A DNA stretch of 64,000 nucleotides from Pseudomonas baetica (GCF_002813455.1 NZ_PHHE01000001.1:3100001-3164000), one strand, 5' to 3'; positions 24,170-35,603 are shown, counted from the first letter of the stretch. Program-made: numbers and translations. The notes: generated from the sequence alone by a model not told the origin.

Positions 24170-24910
24170 TCACTTGGTGGCAGTGCCATCCGGAACAAAC
24201 ACGTAGCCCACGCCCCAGACAGTCTGGATGTAGCGCGGTTTCGACGGATCGGGTTCGATCATCCGGCGCAGACGGGAAATCTGCACGTCGATGGAACGCT
24301 CAAGAGCATCCCATTCGCGGCCACGGGCCAGGTTCATCAGTTTGTCGCGGGTCAGTGGCTGACGCGCGTTCATGACCAGGGCCTTGAGTACCGCAAACTC
24401 ACCGGTGGTGAGCATGTGTACTTCGTCGCCGCGTTTCAGTTCACGGGTGGCCAGCGACAGCACGTAATCACCGAAGGTGACGTTTTCGTCTTCGCTGCCC
24501 GGCGCGCCCGGTACCGGTGCGGCCTGGCGACGCAGTACCGCTTTGACCCGGGCCATCAGCTCGTCCGGGTTGAACGGTTTGGCCAGGTAATCGTCGGCAC
24601 CCAGTTCCAGGCCCTTGATGCGGCTCATCTCATCGCCCTTGGCGGTGAGCATGATGATCGGGATCTGGTTGTTCGCCGCCCGCAGACGACGGCAAGCGGT
24701 CAGACCGTCTTCGCCGGGCAGCATCAGGTCGAGGACGACCAGATTGAAGACCTCACGCGAGAGCAGACGATCCATTTGCTCGGTGTTCGGTACGGTACGG
24801 GCACGGTAGCCCTTGCTGACGAAAAACCGCTCCAGCAGGCTGCTCAGCCCCGGATCGTCGTCAACGATGAGAATTTTTTCGCCTTCAGCAGTTTGTGCAG
24901 TGCTGCTCAT
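24170..24910 (-). CDS. amgR: OmpR/AmgR-type response regulator
   Basis: A 246-residue regulator: receiver domain with the acidic pocket (IVDDDPG) and phospho-Asp in NLVVLDLMLPGEDGL (about residue 60), Lys switch LAKPFNPDEL, then an OmpR-type winged helix (RDKLMNLARGREWDALERSI, RRMIEPDPSKPRYIQTVWG). It controls envelope protease and stress genes with AmgS. First gene of the pair, transcribed away from tex. Confidence 0.93.
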   Translation of the reverse strand: MSSTAQTAEGEKILIVDDDPGLSSLLERFFVSKGYRARTVPNTEQMDRLLSREVFNLVVLDLMLPGEDGLTACRRLRAANNQIPIIMLTAKGDEMSRIKGLELGADDYLAKPFNPDELMARVKAVLRRQAAPVPGAPGSEDENVTFGDYVLSLATRELKRGDEVHMLTTGEFAVLKALVMNARQPLTRDKLMNLARGREWDALERSIDVQISRLRRMIEPDPSKPRYIQTVWGVGYVFVPDGTATK

Positions 24911-25268
24911 TAGATGCTCCTTTTAGCTCGGCGCGCATTATGGCGTAGCTGTCGTTATACGCACCGTGTGCATTGTTAGCAGATTTTTCCTTCACTGCCA
25001 GAAAACCGGGGTTTAAGCCTACAGACTGTGACACCCCCGAATGACAGAACGCTGGTTATAATGCGCGGCGTTTTGTGCCAGGCAACGTCTGAATCGTTAC
25101 CGCAGGTGGCCGGGCTTTTTTCCTGGCGACCGCAGTAATTGTTCGATTTCACGGGTCAATGGACTGCCTTTTGACCCAGGCAGCGGCAATTTTCCAGCCG
25201 CTCAACCAGACTCCGGGCCTTTATTTCCGTGCCTGCGAGCCTGCTTTCACAATATGTCAGGTGGTTTT
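24911..25268. promoter_or_regulatory. Intergenic region between divergent amgR and tex
   Basis: A 358-bp gene-free stretch that must hold both promoters. The clearest element is a perfect -10 TATAAT at 25057–25062 pointing toward tex; no good -35 is visible at normal spacing. The long tex leader (about 200 nt) contains no repeat I could recognise. Confidence 0.45.
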
Positions 25269-27593
25269 ATGGACAGCATCAACAGCCGCATCGCCGAGGA
25301 ACTCGGCGTACGCCCACAACAGGTCGAAGCGGCCGTCGCGCTACTCGATGAAGGCTCTACCGTTCCCTTCATCGCCCGTTACCGGAAAGAAGTCACCGGC
25401 AGCCTCGATGACACCCAGTTGCGTCATCTGGAAGAGCGTCTGCGCTACCTGCGAGAACTCGACGAACGGCGCATCAGCATCCTCGCCAGCATCGAAGAGC
25501 AAGGCAAACTCACCCCTGCCCTCGAGCGCGACATCAAACTCGCCGACACCAAGACCCGCCTCGAAGACTTGTACCTGCCGTACAAGCAGAAGCGCCGCAC
25601 CAAGGGCCAGATCGCCCTGGAAGCCGGCCTCGGCGACCTGGCCGACAGCCTGTTCAACGACCCGAACCTGGCCCCGGAAGCCGAAGCCGCACGCTTCGTC
25701 GACGCCGAAAAAGGCGTGGCCGATGTGAAGGCAGCGCTCGAAGGCGCCAAATACATCCTGATGGAGCGTTTCGCCGAAGACGCCAGCCTGCTGGAAAAAC
25801 TGCGTACCTACCTCAAGCAGGAAGCGACCCTCAGTGCCCGCGTGATCGCCGGCAAGGAAGAAGAAGGCGCCAAGTTCCGCGATTACTTCGAACACGACGA
25901 ACCGCTGAAAAGCATGCCGTCGCACCGCGCCCTGGCGATCTTCCGTGGCCGCAACGAAGGCATTCTCAGCTCCGCGTTGAAAGTCGGCGACGAACTGCCG
26001 GGCACCATGCACCCGTGCGAAGGCATGATCGGCCAGCAATTCGGCATCCAGAACCAGAACCGTCCGGCCGACAAATGGCTCGGTGAGGTGGTGCGCTGGA
26101 CGTGGAAGGTCAAGCTCTACACGCATCTCGAAACCGACCTGCTGGGCGAGTTGCGCGACGGCGCCGAAACCGAGGCGATCAACGTCTTCGCTCACAACCT
26201 GCACGACCTGCTGCTGGCTGCTCCGGCCGGTCCGCGCGCAACCCTGGGCCTTGACCCGGGCCTGCGTACCGGTTGCAAGGTGGCGGTGGTCGATTCGACC
26301 GGCAAACTGCTCGATCACGCCACGGTTTACCCGCACGTGCCGCACAACAAATGGGATCAGACCATCGCCATTCTGGCGGCCCTGTGCGCCAAGCACTCGG
26401 TTGACCTGATTGCCATCGGCAACGGCACCGCCAGCCGCGAAACCGACAAACTGGCGATCGAGCTGATCAAAAAATACCCAGCAATGAAGATGACCAAGGT
26501 CATGGTCTCCGAGGCGGGCGCATCGGTGTACTCGGCATCGGAACTGGCAGCCAAGGAATTCCCGGATCTGGACGTGTCGATCCGTGGCGCGGTATCGATT
26601 GCCCGTCGCTTGCAGGATCCGCTCGCTGAACTGGTGAAGATCGATCCGAAATCCATCGGTGTCGGCCAGTATCAGCACGACGTGTCGCAACTGAAACTGG
26701 CGCGCGGTCTGGACGCTGTGGTCGAGGACTGCGTGAACGCCGTCGGCGTCGACGTGAACACGGCTTCCGTGGCGCTACTGGCACGGATCTCCGGCCTAAA
26801 CGCAACACTGGCGCAGAACATCGTGGCGCACCGCGACGAGCACGGCGCGTTCAAAACCCGCGCAGCGCTGAAGAAAGTCGCGCGTCTGGGCGAAAAAACC
26901 TTCGAACAGGCCGCCGGTTTCTTGCGCGTGATGAACGGCGACAACCCGCTGGATTCCTCGGCGGTTCACCCGGAAGCCTATCCGCTGGTGCAGCGCATTG
27001 CCGCTGAAACCGACCGCGACATCCGCTCGCTGATCGGCGATGCCGGGTTCCTCAAGCGTCTGGATCCGAAGAAGTTCACCGACGAGACCTTCGGTCTGCC
27101 GACCGTAACCGACATCCTCCAGGAACTGGAAAAACCGGGCCGCGACCCGCGTCCGGAGTTCAAGACTGCCGAGTTCCAGGAAGGCGTCGAAGACCTCAAG
27201 GACCTGCAACTGGGGATGATCCTCGAAGGCGTCGTGACCAACGTGACCGCGTTCGGCGCGTTCGTCGACATCGGCGTGCATCAGGACGGTCTGGTACACA
27301 TCTCGGCGCTGTCGGAGAAGTTCATCAAGGATCCACGTGAAGCGGTGAAGGCCGGTGACGTGGTGAAAGTGAAGGTCATGGAAGTCGACATTCCGCGCAA
27401 ACGCGTTGGCTTGTCGATGCGCATGGGTGACACCCCGGGCGAGAAGATCGATGGCGCCCGTGGCTCGCGCCCGGGCTCGGCGCAACGCCAGCCTTCGAAC
27501 AACGCGCCACGCAAGGAAACCACCACCGCCGCGCCGGTGAACAATGCGATGGCTTCGCTGTTCGCCAACGCCAAGCAGTTGAAAAAACGCTGA
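25269..27593 (+). CDS. tex: Tex, S1-domain transcription accessory protein
   Basis: A 774-residue nucleic-acid-binding protein: helical N-terminal domain ([19 protein letters not shown]), YqgF-like nuclease fold ([20 protein letters not shown]), helix-hairpin-helix motifs ([20 protein letters not shown]), and a C-terminal S1 domain ([20 protein letters not shown]). It ends in a disordered Ser/Pro/Thr tail. ATG 25269 ([14 protein letters not shown]) has AGGTGG upstream and matches the usual start; an earlier ATG exists at 25254. Its stop overlaps the next gene by 1 nt. Confidence 0.95.
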   Translation: MDSINSRIAEELGVRPQQVEAAVALLDEGSTVPFIARYRKEVTGSLDDTQLRHLEERLRYLRELDERRISILASIEEQGKLTPALERDIKLADTKTRLEDLYLPYKQKRRTKGQIALEAGLGDLADSLFNDPNLAPEAEAARFVDAEKGVADVKAALEGAKYILMERFAEDASLLEKLRTYLKQEATLSARVIAGKEEEGAKFRDYFEHDEPLKSMPSHRALAIFRGRNEGILSSALKVGDELPGTMHPCEGMIGQQFGIQNQNRPADKWLGEVVRWTWKVKLYTHLETDLLGELRDGAETEAINVFAHNLHDLLLAAPAGPRATLGLDPGLRTGCKVAVVDSTGKLLDHATVYPHVPHNKWDQTIAILAALCAKHSVDLIAIGNGTASRETDKLAIELIKKYPAMKMTKVMVSEAGASVYSASELAAKEFPDLDVSIRGAVSIARRLQDPLAELVKIDPKSIGVGQYQHDVSQLKLARGLDAVVEDCVNAVGVDVNTASVALLARISGLNATLAQNIVAHRDEHGAFKTRAALKKVARLGEKTFEQAAGFLRVMNGDNPLDSSAVHPEAYPLVQRIAAETDRDIRSLIGDAGFLKRLDPKKFTDETFGLPTVTDILQELEKPGRDPRPEFKTAEFQEGVEDLKDLQLGMILEGVVTNVTAFGAFVDIGVHQDGLVHISALSEKFIKDPREAVKAGDVVKVKVMEVDIPRKRVGLSMRMGDTPGEKIDGARGSRPGSAQRQPSNNAPRKETTTAAPVNNAMASLFANAKQLKKR

Positions 27594-27976
27594 TGGAGAT
27601 TCCGGCCGGGCTCGTCGAGAGCGCGTTTTTCAAGCTGTTGGGCTGCCGCCTGCACAGCCTGGAAACCGGGGTGGCGCAAGTCGCCCTGGGGCTGGAACCG
27701 GAACTGCGCAATCGCGGCGGCAAGTTGCACGGCGGCGCGCTGTTCAGTCTGGTCGACATCGCCATGGGGCTGGCCTGTTCCAGCGTTCATGGCTTCGATC
27801 AGCAGAGCGCGACCATCGAGTGCAAGATCAACTACATCCGCGCCGTTTCTGACGGTGAGGTGCTGTGCACGGCACGGGTCATCCACCCGGGCCGCCGCAC
27901 GTTGGTGGTCGAAGCCGACGTGATGCAGGGCGACAAACTGGTCGCAAAAGCGCAAGGCACGTTCGCTGTCCTGTAG
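27593..27976 (+). CDS. PaaI-type hotdog thioesterase
   Basis: A 127-residue thioesterase with the PaaI-family motif NRGGKLHGGALFSLVDIAMG (Asn, HGG and Asp region, about residues 40–60). It probably hydrolyses acyl- or aryl-CoA esters in the cytoplasm. It is coupled to tex (TGATG), the same pairing as in P. aeruginosa, though a functional link is not evident. The substrate is unknown. Confidence 0.87.
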   Translation: MEIPAGLVESAFFKLLGCRLHSLETGVAQVALGLEPELRNRGGKLHGGALFSLVDIAMGLACSSVHGFDQQSATIECKINYIRAVSDGEVLCTARVIHPGRRTLVVEADVMQGDKLVAKAQGTFAVL

Positions 27977-28032
27977 ATGTTGTTCATCATTTTGAGTTAA
28001 TTTCGGCGCTGTGATCGCAGCGTCGAGCTTTT

Positions 28033-28123
28033 CTGTGGGAGCGGGCTTGCTCGCGAAGGCGGTGTGTCAGGCGAATTGATGTTGACTGACACGCCCTCTT
28101 CGCGAGCAAGCCCGCTCCCACAG
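28033..28123. repeat. REP pair
   Basis: gtgggagcgggcttgctcgc and its inverted partner gcgagcaagcccgctcccac in the 317-bp gap between the thioesterase gene and gshA. Confidence 0.9.
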
Positions 28124-28293
28124 GGATCGCATAATCTTCGTGTGCATCAGCCAGATTCAGGGAATGAAGTTGGCGTTTCAACGGGGGCTTCCAGGCCCGA
28201 AAAACCAGGCGAAAACGCCAGTTTCAACTTCACCCTTGTAGACCGTCCTGCCCACCCCCATATTGGGGCGACTGACGCGTGAAGGAATCCAAA

Positions 28294-29877
28294 TTGAGCG
28301 AACTTCTCAACCGCCGCCTGGCTCTGCTCGGTGAGCGCGCCAACCTCTCTCTGCTCGAACAGTGCCTTCACGGTATCGAACGTGAATGCCTGCGCGTGAC
28401 CAGCGAAGGTCGTCTGGCGCAAACGCCGCACCCGGAAGCCTTGGGTTCCGCGCTGACCAATGAACAAATCACCACCGATTATTCCGAGTCGCTGCTGGAG
28501 TTCATCACGCCTGCCCTGCCCGATCCGGCCGACACGCTGGCGAGCCTGGACAAGATTCATCGTTTTGCCTACAGCAAACTCGGCAGCGAGTACCTGTGGA
28601 GTCCATCGATGCCGTGCCCGTTGCCGGCCGAGGAAGATATCCCGATCGCCTATTACGGCACCTCCAACATCGGTCAGCTCAAGTATGTCTACCGCAAGGG
28701 TCTGGCCCTGCGTTACGGCAAGACCATGCAGTGCATCGCCGGGATTCACTACAACTTCTCCCTGCCGGAAAAACTCTGGCCGCTGCTGAAGGAAGCCGAA
28801 GGTTTCGTCGGCACCGACCGCGATTTCCAGTCGTTTTCCTACATCGCGCTGATCCGCAACTTCCGTCGTTACAGCTGGCTGCTGATGTACCTGTTCGGTG
28901 CCTCGCCTGCACTGGATGCAGGTTTCCTGCGCGGTCGTTCGCATCAACTGGAACAACTGGACCCGGACACCCTGTATCTGCCGTACGCGACCAGCCTGCG
29001 CATGAGCGACCTCGGTTACCAGAGCAACGCCCAGGCTGGCCTGACGCCGTGCTACAACGATCTGGCCAGCTACACCGACAGCCTGCGCAAAGCCGTGGCC
29101 ACGCCTTACGCGCCTTACGTTGAAGTCGGCACGCACAAGGATGGCGAGTGGGTTCAGTTGAACACCAACATCCTGCAAATCGAAAACGAGTACTACTCCA
29201 ACATCCGCCCGAAACGTGTGACCTACACCGGCGAGCGGCCGATCCAGGCGCTGGTGGCCCGTGGCATTCAGTACGTCGAAGTGCGTTGCCTGGACATCAA
29301 CCCGTTCCTGCCGATGGGCATCGATCTGACCGAGTCGCGCTTCCTCGATGCGTTCCTGCTGTATTGCGCACTGAATGACAGCCCGCTGCTGACCAACACC
29401 AGTTGCGGCAACGCGACCGCGAACTTCCTCAGCGTGGTCAAGGAAGGTCGCCGTCCGGGCCTGCAATTGCAGCGTGACGGGGAATCGGTCGAGATGAAAA
29501 CGTGGGCAGCAGAACTGCTGGAGCAAATCGCGCCACTGGCAGCGCTGCTGGATCAAAGCCATGGCGGCGATGCACACAGCAAGGCGCTGGATGCACAACT
29601 GGCCAAGGTCAGCGATCCGTCGCTGACGCCTTCGGCGCAGGTGTTGGCGGCGATGGCTGAGCACAAGGAAAGCTTTGCGCAGTTCTCCCTGCGTCAGAGC
29701 CAGGCGCATGCCGAGTTTTTCCGTAGTGAGCCATTGGCGGCGGAAGAGCAGGCGAAGTTTGAAGAACTGGCGCGTACTTCGCTGGCGGCACAGGCTGAGC
29801 TGGAGCAGAACGAAGTGGGCGATTTCGATGTGTTTGTCGGGTCATATCAGGCGAGCATTTTGGCGATCAGTAACTAA
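28294..29877 (+). CDS. gshA: Glutamate–cysteine ligase (gamma-glutamylcysteine synthetase)
   Basis: A 527-residue enzyme joining glutamate and cysteine, the first step of glutathione synthesis, of the proteobacterial type 1 family. It opens with [20 protein letters not shown] and GIERECLRV, then [10 protein letters not shown] and the substrate region [16 protein letters not shown] chose TTG 28294 because AAGGA precedes it at 7 nt and the protein then begins MSELLNRR as in relatives; a GTG at 28279 is also in frame. It draws on the cysteine supplied by the sulfur genes farther right. Confidence 0.93.
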   Translation: MSELLNRRLALLGERANLSLLEQCLHGIERECLRVTSEGRLAQTPHPEALGSALTNEQITTDYSESLLEFITPALPDPADTLASLDKIHRFAYSKLGSEYLWSPSMPCPLPAEEDIPIAYYGTSNIGQLKYVYRKGLALRYGKTMQCIAGIHYNFSLPEKLWPLLKEAEGFVGTDRDFQSFSYIALIRNFRRYSWLLMYLFGASPALDAGFLRGRSHQLEQLDPDTLYLPYATSLRMSDLGYQSNAQAGLTPCYNDLASYTDSLRKAVATPYAPYVEVGTHKDGEWVQLNTNILQIENEYYSNIRPKRVTYTGERPIQALVARGIQYVEVRCLDINPFLPMGIDLTESRFLDAFLLYCALNDSPLLTNTSCGNATANFLSVVKEGRRPGLQLQRDGESVEMKTWAAELLEQIAPLAALLDQSHGGDAHSKALDAQLAKVSDPSLTPSAQVLAAMAEHKESFAQFSLRQSQAHAEFFRSEPLAAEEQAKFEELARTSLAAQAELEQNEVGDFDVFVGSYQASILAISN

Positions 29878-29890
29878 GCGTTGCCTTGCA

Positions 29891-29962
29891 TCGTTCCCAC
29901 GCTCCGCGTCCAGGTGACGCGGAGCGTCATCGGCTGCATTCCCACGCAGAGCGTGGGAACGA
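29891..29962. repeat. Inverted repeat of the cgttcccacgctc family
   Basis: tcgttcccacgctccgcgtc and the inverted cgcagagcgtgggaacga. The same family recurs at 61984–62091, and is a second dispersed repeat type in the window. Confidence 0.8.
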
Positions 29963-30003
29963 TCAATATCCCCCGCGCCTTAGATTTTTCCGCTCATAAG
30001 CTC

Positions 30004-30033
30004 ATTCTAAAAAGTTATTTATTTTTAGATTCT
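30004..30033 (+). promoter_or_regulatory. AT-rich motif upstream of tauA shared with the sfn operon
   Basis: ATTC-TAAAAAGTTA-TTTATTT, closely matching ATTCCTAAAA-GTTAG-TTTATTT at 44296 upstream of sfnB. AT-rich CysB-type activator sites are usual for sulfonate genes; this is a candidate site. Confidence 0.45.
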
Positions 30034-30090
30034 TAGATCATTTAGTCTCCTTTCACGCCGACGCTCGGTCGCCTGATATGGAGCTGTTCA

Positions 30091-31068
30091 ATGAAACTGA
30101 ATTTCCCGCTTCGCCTGCTGGCCGTGGCCTCGTTGGCTGCCGCGAGCTTTCTGGCGCAGGCTGCCGACCTCACCGTCGCCTACCAAACCACCGTTGACCC
30201 GGCGAAAGTCGCTCAGGCCGACGGCGCTTATGAAAAAGCCACCAAGGCCGACATCAGCTGGCGCAAATTCGACAACGGCGCGGACATCATCGCGGCCATT
30301 GCCTCCGGTGACGTGCAGATCGGCTATCTGGGTTCGAGCCCGCTGACCGCGGCTATCACCCGCAAAGTCCCGGTCGAAACTTTCCTCATCGCCACCCAGA
30401 TCGGCGCTGCCGAAGCGTTGGTCGCTCGCGACGGCTCCGGGATCAAGACGCCACAGGATCTGGTCGGCAAGAAAATCGCCGTGCCGTTCGTGTCCACCGG
30501 TCACTACAGCCTGCTCGCCGCGCTGAAGCACTGGAACATCGATCCTTCCAAAGTCACCGTGCTCAACCTCGCGCCGCCAGCGATCATCGCGGCGTGGAAA
30601 CGCGGTGATATCGACGCCACTTACGTGTGGGATCCGGCCCTCGGCGTGGCCAAGGAAAACGGCAAAGTGCTGATCACTTCCGGTGAACTCGCCAAGTTCG
30701 GCGCGCCGACCTTCGATGCGTGGATCGTGCGCAAAGACTTCGCCGAGAAGCACCCGGAAATCGTCCGGGCATTCGCCAAAGTCACCCTCGACGCCTACGC
30801 CGATTACCGCAAAGACCCGAAAGCCTGGCTCGCCGATCAAGCCAACGTCGACAAACTGGTGAAGCTCTCCGGCGCCAAGGCCAGCGACATTCCGTTGCTG
30901 CTGCAGGGCAACGTCTACCCGCTGGCAGCGGATCAGGTCAGCGACCTCGGCGCACCGACCACCAAAGCCATCACCGACACCGCCGCGTTCCTCAAGGAGC
31001 AAGGCAAGGTCGAAGCGGTTCTGCCCGACTACGCGCCGTACGTCAGCGCCAAATACATCACCAACTGA
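30091..31068 (+). CDS. tauA: TauA, taurine ABC transporter substrate-binding protein
   Basis: A 325-residue periplasmic binding protein with a signal peptide ([23 protein letters not shown] cleavage near residue 25). The mature part begins [20 protein letters not shown], characteristic of TauA, with [11 protein letters not shown] and YVWDPALG in the binding cleft region. It delivers taurine to TauBC. First gene of tauABC(D); upstream is the sulfur-operon-like motif at 30004. Confidence 0.93.
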   Translation: MKLNFPLRLLAVASLAAASFLAQAADLTVAYQTTVDPAKVAQADGAYEKATKADISWRKFDNGADIIAAIASGDVQIGYLGSSPLTAAITRKVPVETFLIATQIGAAEALVARDGSGIKTPQDLVGKKIAVPFVSTGHYSLLAALKHWNIDPSKVTVLNLAPPAIIAAWKRGDIDATYVWDPALGVAKENGKVLITSGELAKFGAPTFDAWIVRKDFAEKHPEIVRAFAKVTLDAYADYRKDPKAWLADQANVDKLVKLSGAKASDIPLLLQGNVYPLAADQVSDLGAPTTKAITDTAAFLKEQGKVEAVLPDYAPYVSAKYITN

Positions 31069-31084
31069 TCGGGAGGTAACCGCG

Positions 31085-31879
31085 ATGGCCTTGCTACAGC
31101 TGGAGCGCATCAGCGCACAGTACCCGGGCAGCCCGACACCGGTGCTGGCGGATATTTCTCTGACCCTGGGGCCTCAGCAATTGCTGGTGGCCCTCGGCCC
31201 GTCCGGCAGTGGCAAGACTTCTCTGTTGAACCTGATTGCCGGTTTCGTCGAACCGAGCGCCGGGCGCATCACCCTCGATGGCGTGCCGGTCAAAGGCCCA
31301 AGCGCAGAGCGCGGCGTGGTGTTCCAGGACGACGCTCTGCTGCCTTGGCAGGACGTGTTGGCCAACGTGGCTTTCGGTCTGGAACTGGCCGGTGTGGCCA
31401 GGAACAAACGCGAACAGCGCGCTCGCGAGATGCTCGCGCTGGTCGATCTTGCCGGTTTCGAAAGCCGTCGTATCTGGCAACTGTCCGGCGGCCAGAAACA
31501 ACGCGTCGGCCTCGCCCGCGCACTCGCTGCCGACCCGCGCGTGTTGCTGATGGACGAACCCTTCGGCGCGCTTGATGCCTTCACCCGCGAACAAATGCAG
31601 GAGCTGTTGCTGCAAGTCTGGCAGCGCACCGCCAAACCGGTGTTCCTGATTACCCACGACATTGAAGAAGCGGTGTTCCTCGCCACTGACCTGATTCTGC
31701 TCGCGCCGAATCCGGGGCAGATCGTCGAGCGTCTGCATCTGGATTTCGGTCAGCGCTACGCCGCTGGTGAGTCCGCCCGCGCGATCAAGTCCGACCCGCG
31801 GTTTATCGAAACCCGCGAGCACGTGCTGAGCAAAGTGTTCTCGCAACGCAGCGCCGTGCAACGGCAGGAGCGTGCATGA
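31085..31879 (+). CDS. tauB: TauB, taurine ABC transporter ATPase
   Basis: A 264-residue ABC ATPase: Walker [11 protein letters not shown]-loop [11 protein letters not shown], signature [15 protein letters not shown], Walker [13 protein letters not shown], and His switch ITHDIEEA. Of the nitrate/sulfonate/taurine subfamily. GGGAGG precedes the ATG; the end overlaps tauC by 4 nt. Confidence 0.93.
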   Translation: MALLQLERISAQYPGSPTPVLADISLTLGPQQLLVALGPSGSGKTSLLNLIAGFVEPSAGRITLDGVPVKGPSAERGVVFQDDALLPWQDVLANVAFGLELAGVARNKREQRAREMLALVDLAGFESRRIWQLSGGQKQRVGLARALAADPRVLLMDEPFGALDAFTREQMQELLLQVWQRTAKPVFLITHDIEEAVFLATDLILLAPNPGQIVERLHLDFGQRYAAGESARAIKSDPRFIETREHVLSKVFSQRSAVQRQERA

Positions 31880-32709
31880 GCAGTTACGACGTTTCCGCCC
31901 CGGCAGTGAAAACCCCATCAGTGGCGGTTCCGCTGCGCCGCAGTCTCAGCACACGCTGGATCAGCCTGTTGACCTTGTTCGCCTTGCTGGCGGTCTGGTG
32001 GGCGGTGACCGCCACTGGATTGATCGAGCCGCTGTTCCTGCCGCCGCCGTCCGCCGTGTTGCAAAAAGGCTGGTTGCTGGCGACTACCGGTTACATGGAC
32101 TCGACCCTTTGGCAGCATTTGGGCGCGAGCCTGAGCCGCATCGGACTGGGCCTTGGCTTTGCGATTCTGACCGCTGTGCCGGTGGGCATCGCCATTGGCG
32201 CCAACCGCATCGCTCGCGGCGTACTGGATCCGTTGATCGAGTTCTACCGCCCTATCCCACCGCTCGCCTACCTGCCGCTGATTGTGATCTGGTGCGGCAT
32301 TGGCGAGTTGTCGAAAGTGCTGCTGATCTACCTGGCGATTTTCGCGCCGATCGCGATTGCCACTGCGACCGGCGTGCGCACCGTCGACCCGGCGAAATTG
32401 CGCGCCGCACAGTCACTGGGTGCGACCCGCGCACAACTGATTCGCCATGTGATTCTGCCGAGCGCGTTACCGGACATTCTCACTGGTGTGCGCATTGGTC
32501 TGGGGGTTGGCTGGTCGACACTGGTCGCCGCTGAACTGATTGCCGCCACCAGTGGTTTGGGCTTCATGGTGCAATCGGCCGCGCAATTTCTGGTCACCGA
32601 CGTGGTGGTGCTGGGGATTCTGGTCATCGCACTGATCGCCTTCGCCATGGAAATGGGCCTGCGCGCTTTGCAACGCAAACTGGTGCCGTGGCACGGCCAG
32701 GCGCACTGA
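31876..32709 (+). CDS. tauC: TauC, taurine ABC transporter permease
   Basis: A 277-residue inner-membrane permease with six predicted membrane segments and the EAA loop ([20 protein letters not shown], then [17 protein letters not shown]). Coupled to tauB by ATGA. A REP pair separates it from tauD, so tauD may be expressed at a different level. Confidence 0.92.
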   Translation: MSSYDVSAPAVKTPSVAVPLRRSLSTRWISLLTLFALLAVWWAVTATGLIEPLFLPPPSAVLQKGWLLATTGYMDSTLWQHLGASLSRIGLGLGFAILTAVPVGIAIGANRIARGVLDPLIEFYRPIPPLAYLPLIVIWCGIGELSKVLLIYLAIFAPIAIATATGVRTVDPAKLRAAQSLGATRAQLIRHVILPSALPDILTGVRIGLGVGWSTLVAAELIAATSGLGFMVQSAAQFLVTDVVVLGILVIALIAFAMEMGLRALQRKLVPWHGQAH

Positions 32710-32731
32710 ATAATTGCTATGTAAAGAACCC

Positions 32732-32820
32732 TGTGGGAGCGAGCCTGCTCGCGAATGCTGACTTTCTGTCGACATCTTTGCTGCCTGACACTCCGCTTTC
32801 GCGAGCAGGCTCGCTCCCAC
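32732..32820. repeat. REP pair between tauC and tauD
   Basis: gtgggagcgagcctgctcgc and the inverted gcgagcaggctcgctcccac, inside the tau operon. Confidence 0.9.
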
Positions 32821-32852
32821 AAAAGCTAAATCCCGAATTCTAGAGAACCACC

Positions 32853-33695
32853 ATGAGCAGCCTCAATATCACCCCGTTAAGCTCGGCCCTCGGCGCACAG
32901 ATCAGCGGCGTCGACATCAGCCAGCCGTTGAGCCTGGAGTACCGCGACGCCATCGAGCAGGCGCTGCTCAAGTTCCAGGTGCTGTTCTTCCGCAATCAGC
33001 CGATCGAGCCTTCGCAACAGGCGCGCTTCGCTAATTACTTTGGCGACCTGCACATTCACCCGATCTACCCGAACGTGCCGGAACAGCCGGAAGTGCTGAT
33101 TCTGGACACCGCCGTCACCGACGTGCGCGACAACGCGATCTGGCACACCGACGTGACCTTCCTGCCGACGCCGGCGATGGGCGCGGTGCTCAGCGCCAAG
33201 TTGTTGCCGGAGTTTGGCGGCGACACCTTGTGGGCCAGCGGGATTGCTGCGTATGAGGCGCTGTCGGCGCCGCTGAAGGCTTTGCTTGAAGGCCTGACCG
33301 CCACCCACGATTTCACTCGCTCGTTCCCATTGGAGCGTTACGGCAATACGCCCGAAGCGCTGGCGCAGTGGGAAGAGGCACGGCGCAAAAATCCGCCGTT
33401 GTCACACCCGGTGATTCGCACGCATCCGGTCAGCGGACGGCGTTCGTTGTTCGTCAACGAAGGCTTTACGTCGAAGATCAATGAGCTGTCGGAAACCGAA
33501 AGCGAGGCGATTCTGAAGTTCCTGTTCGCCCACGCGACGCGGCCAGAGTTCACCATTCGCTGGCGCTGGCAGAAGGACGATATTGCGTTCTGGGATAACC
33601 GCGTGACCCAGCATTACGCGGTGGACGATTACCGCCCGGCGCGGCGGGTGATGCAGCGGGCTACGGTGTTGGGGGATATGCCGTTTTTTCGGTAA
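32853..33695 (+). CDS. tauD: TauD, taurine dioxygenase
   Basis: A 280-residue Fe(II)/2-oxoglutarate dioxygenase that releases sulfite from taurine, leaving aminoacetaldehyde. The metal ligands are visible as IWHTDVTF (His and Asp, about residue 100) and the distal His in [20 protein letters not shown], whose Arg binds 2-oxoglutarate. Length and order match E. coli TauD. Last gene of the tau cluster. Confidence 0.94.
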   Translation: MSSLNITPLSSALGAQISGVDISQPLSLEYRDAIEQALLKFQVLFFRNQPIEPSQQARFANYFGDLHIHPIYPNVPEQPEVLILDTAVTDVRDNAIWHTDVTFLPTPAMGAVLSAKLLPEFGGDTLWASGIAAYEALSAPLKALLEGLTATHDFTRSFPLERYGNTPEALAQWEEARRKNPPLSHPVIRTHPVSGRRSLFVNEGFTSKINELSETESEAILKFLFAHATRPEFTIRWRWQKDDIAFWDNRVTQHYAVDDYRPARRVMQRATVLGDMPFFR

Positions 33696-33727
33696 TTACC
33701 GACATCTTCATTACCTGAACCGGCTCC

Positions 33728-33792
33728 TTCGCGAGCAGGCTCGCTCCCACATTGGAACGCATTTCCCTGTGGGAGCGAGCCTGCTCGCGAAA
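33728..33792. repeat. REP pair
   Basis: ttcgcgagcaggctcgctcc and gagcgagcctgctcgcgaaa, between the converging tauD and aldo-keto reductase genes. Confidence 0.9.
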
Positions 33793-33810
33793 GCTTTTTG
33801 AGCTTGAAAC

Positions 33811-34848
33811 TTATTCCGCCGTCGAAGGCTTCTCCCAAAGATTGATCCCGCCCTCTTGGGCAAACCGGTCAATCTCCGCCAGTTCCTCAGCGCTAAAGCT
33901 CAAATTCTTCAACGCCCCGACGTTCTCGATAATCTGCTCCGGCCGGCTTGCGCCGATCAATGCCGAGGTCACTCGTGGGTCACGCAGCGTCCAGGCCAGT
34001 GCCAGTTGCGCCAGGCTCTGACCGCGACGTTTGGCGATCTCGTTCAACGCACGCACGTGGGCAATGTTGGCTTCGGACAAGTGCGAAGCCTGAAACGATC
34101 CACCGCCCGGACGATTGACCCGCGCATCCGCCGGCACGCCGTTGAGGTATTTGTCGGTCAGCAGACCTTGCGCCAACGGCGTGAAGGCGATGACGCCGGT
34201 GCCGAGTTCATCGGTGGTATCGAGCAGATCCTTTTCCACCCAGCGATTGAGCAGGTTGTACGCCGGTTGGTGAATCAGCAGCGGCACTTTCCATTCTTTG
34301 AGCAGCGCGGCGATCTCGCGGGTTTTCACCCCGGAATACGAGGAGATGCCGATGTACAACGCCTTGCCTTGTTGCACCGCAGTGGCGAGGGCGCTAGCAG
34401 TTTCTTCCAGCGGGGTGTCCGGGTCGAAGCGGTGCGAATAGAAGATATCCACATAGTCCAGACCGAGGCGTTGCAGGCTCTGGTCGAGGCTGGCCAGCAC
34501 GTATTTGCGTGAGCCACCACCCTGGCCGTAAGGGCCGGGCCACATGTCCCAACCGGCCTTGCTGGAGATGATCAACTCGTCGCGGTACTGCTTGAAGTCT
34601 TCGCGCAGCAGGCGGCCGAAGTTGGTCTCGGCGCTGCCGTACGGCGGGCCGTAGTTGTTGGCCAGGTCGAAGTGGTTGATCCCCAGGTCGAACGCGGTAC
34701 GCAGCAAGGCGCGCTGGGTGTCGATCGGCGTGCTGTCACCGAAGTTGTGCCACAGGCCCAGCGACAGCGCCGGCAGCACCAGACCGCTGCGCCCGACGCG
34801 GCGGTAAGGGATGGAGTCGTAGCGGTTTTCGGCAGCGGTGTAAGTCAT
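33811..34848 (-). CDS. YghZ/Gpr-type aldo-keto reductase (L-glyceraldehyde 3-phosphate reductase)
   Basis: A 345-residue AKR14-like reductase. Catalytic tetrad candidates are Asp and Tyr in FDLANNYGPPYGSAE, Lys in ISSKAGWDMWPGPYG, and His in DIFYSHRFDPD. The C-terminal NADPH-binding region has LIGASRPEQI. E. coli YghZ reduces L-glyceraldehyde 3-phosphate and detoxifies methylglyoxal. GAGAGGA precedes the ATG. A decayed monooxygenase gene lies directly upstream on the same strand. Confidence 0.88.
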   Translation of the reverse strand: MTYTAAENRYDSIPYRRVGRSGLVLPALSLGLWHNFGDSTPIDTQRALLRTAFDLGINHFDLANNYGPPYGSAETNFGRLLREDFKQYRDELIISSKAGWDMWPGPYGQGGGSRKYVLASLDQSLQRLGLDYVDIFYSHRFDPDTPLEETASALATAVQQGKALYIGISSYSGVKTREIAALLKEWKVPLLIHQPAYNLLNRWVEKDLLDTTDELGTGVIAFTPLAQGLLTDKYLNGVPADARVNRPGGGSFQASHLSEANIAHVRALNEIAKRRGQSLAQLALAWTLRDPRVTSALIGASRPEQIIENVGALKNLSFSAEELAEIDRFAQEGGINLWEKPSTAE

Positions 34849-34901
34849 CGAATCCTCTCTTGTCTGTCTTGAAATGGGTGTCGACCTGCTCGCGAAGGGT
34901 G

Positions 34902-35573
34902 TTACACAAATCTATTGCCGGGTCGGGCAAGCCCAACGTTCTGGCGCAACGTCCGACCTTCATACTCAGTTCTGAACAACCCGCGCCGTTGCAGTTCCGG
35001 GACCACGCCAGTGGCGAAGTCTTCGAGCCCGCCCGGCAAATGCGGCACCAGCACATTGAAACCGTCGGCCGCGCCCTGTTCGAACCATTCCTGCAAGCGA
35101 TCAGCGATCTGCTCGGGGGTACCGACCAGGCTGTAATGCCCTCGCCCACCGGCAATCTTGCGACCGAGTTCGGCAAGGCTCAGGTTCTCCCGGCCCGCCA
35201 ATTCTGTCAGCAGTTTCTGCCGGCTCTGCTGGCCGCTTTCCGTCAGCGGTAGCTCAGGCATCGGCCCGTCCAGCGGGTACTTCGACAAGTCGAAGTTGCC
35301 CAGCATACGCCCAAGCAAGGCGACGCCAACCTCGGGTTCGACCAATTGCTGAAACGTTTCAAATTTTTCCTGCGCCTGGGCCTCTGTTTGCCCGACCACG
35401 ACGAAAACCCCGGGCATGATCTTCAGCGAATCGGCACTGCGCCCGTACTTGGGCAAACGTCCTTTGAGGGCGGCATAAAACGCTTGGGCGCCGGTCCCGT
35501 TGTCCTCCCAACTGTCCCAGAGCCCGTTATCGAACGCGAAAGCACCTGACGAATAGGGCGAGGACTGAATTGG
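34902..35573 (-). pseudogene. Decayed LLM-class (NtaA/SnaA-type) flavin monooxygenase
   Basis: The open part keeps the C-terminal half of the family (LPKYGRSADSLKIMPGVFVV, then GTPEQIADRLQEWFEQGAADG and PELQRRGLFRTEY). Upstream in the same frame a short block, SSGAFAFDNGLWDSWEDNG, remains before the stop codon at 35574–35576. Intact members have about 440 residues, so the N-terminal half is lost and the WDSWED block is joined directly to later sequence, indicating an internal deletion. The 35456 TTG could give a short product but is unlikely to be active. An intact relative is at 46956. Confidence 0.7.
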
Positions 35574-35603
35574 CTATGCTCTAAAGGACACCGAGGCGGC
35601 CCA

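Noticed and set aside
25341..26690. Reverse open frame opposite tex
   Set aside because: Shadow of tex.
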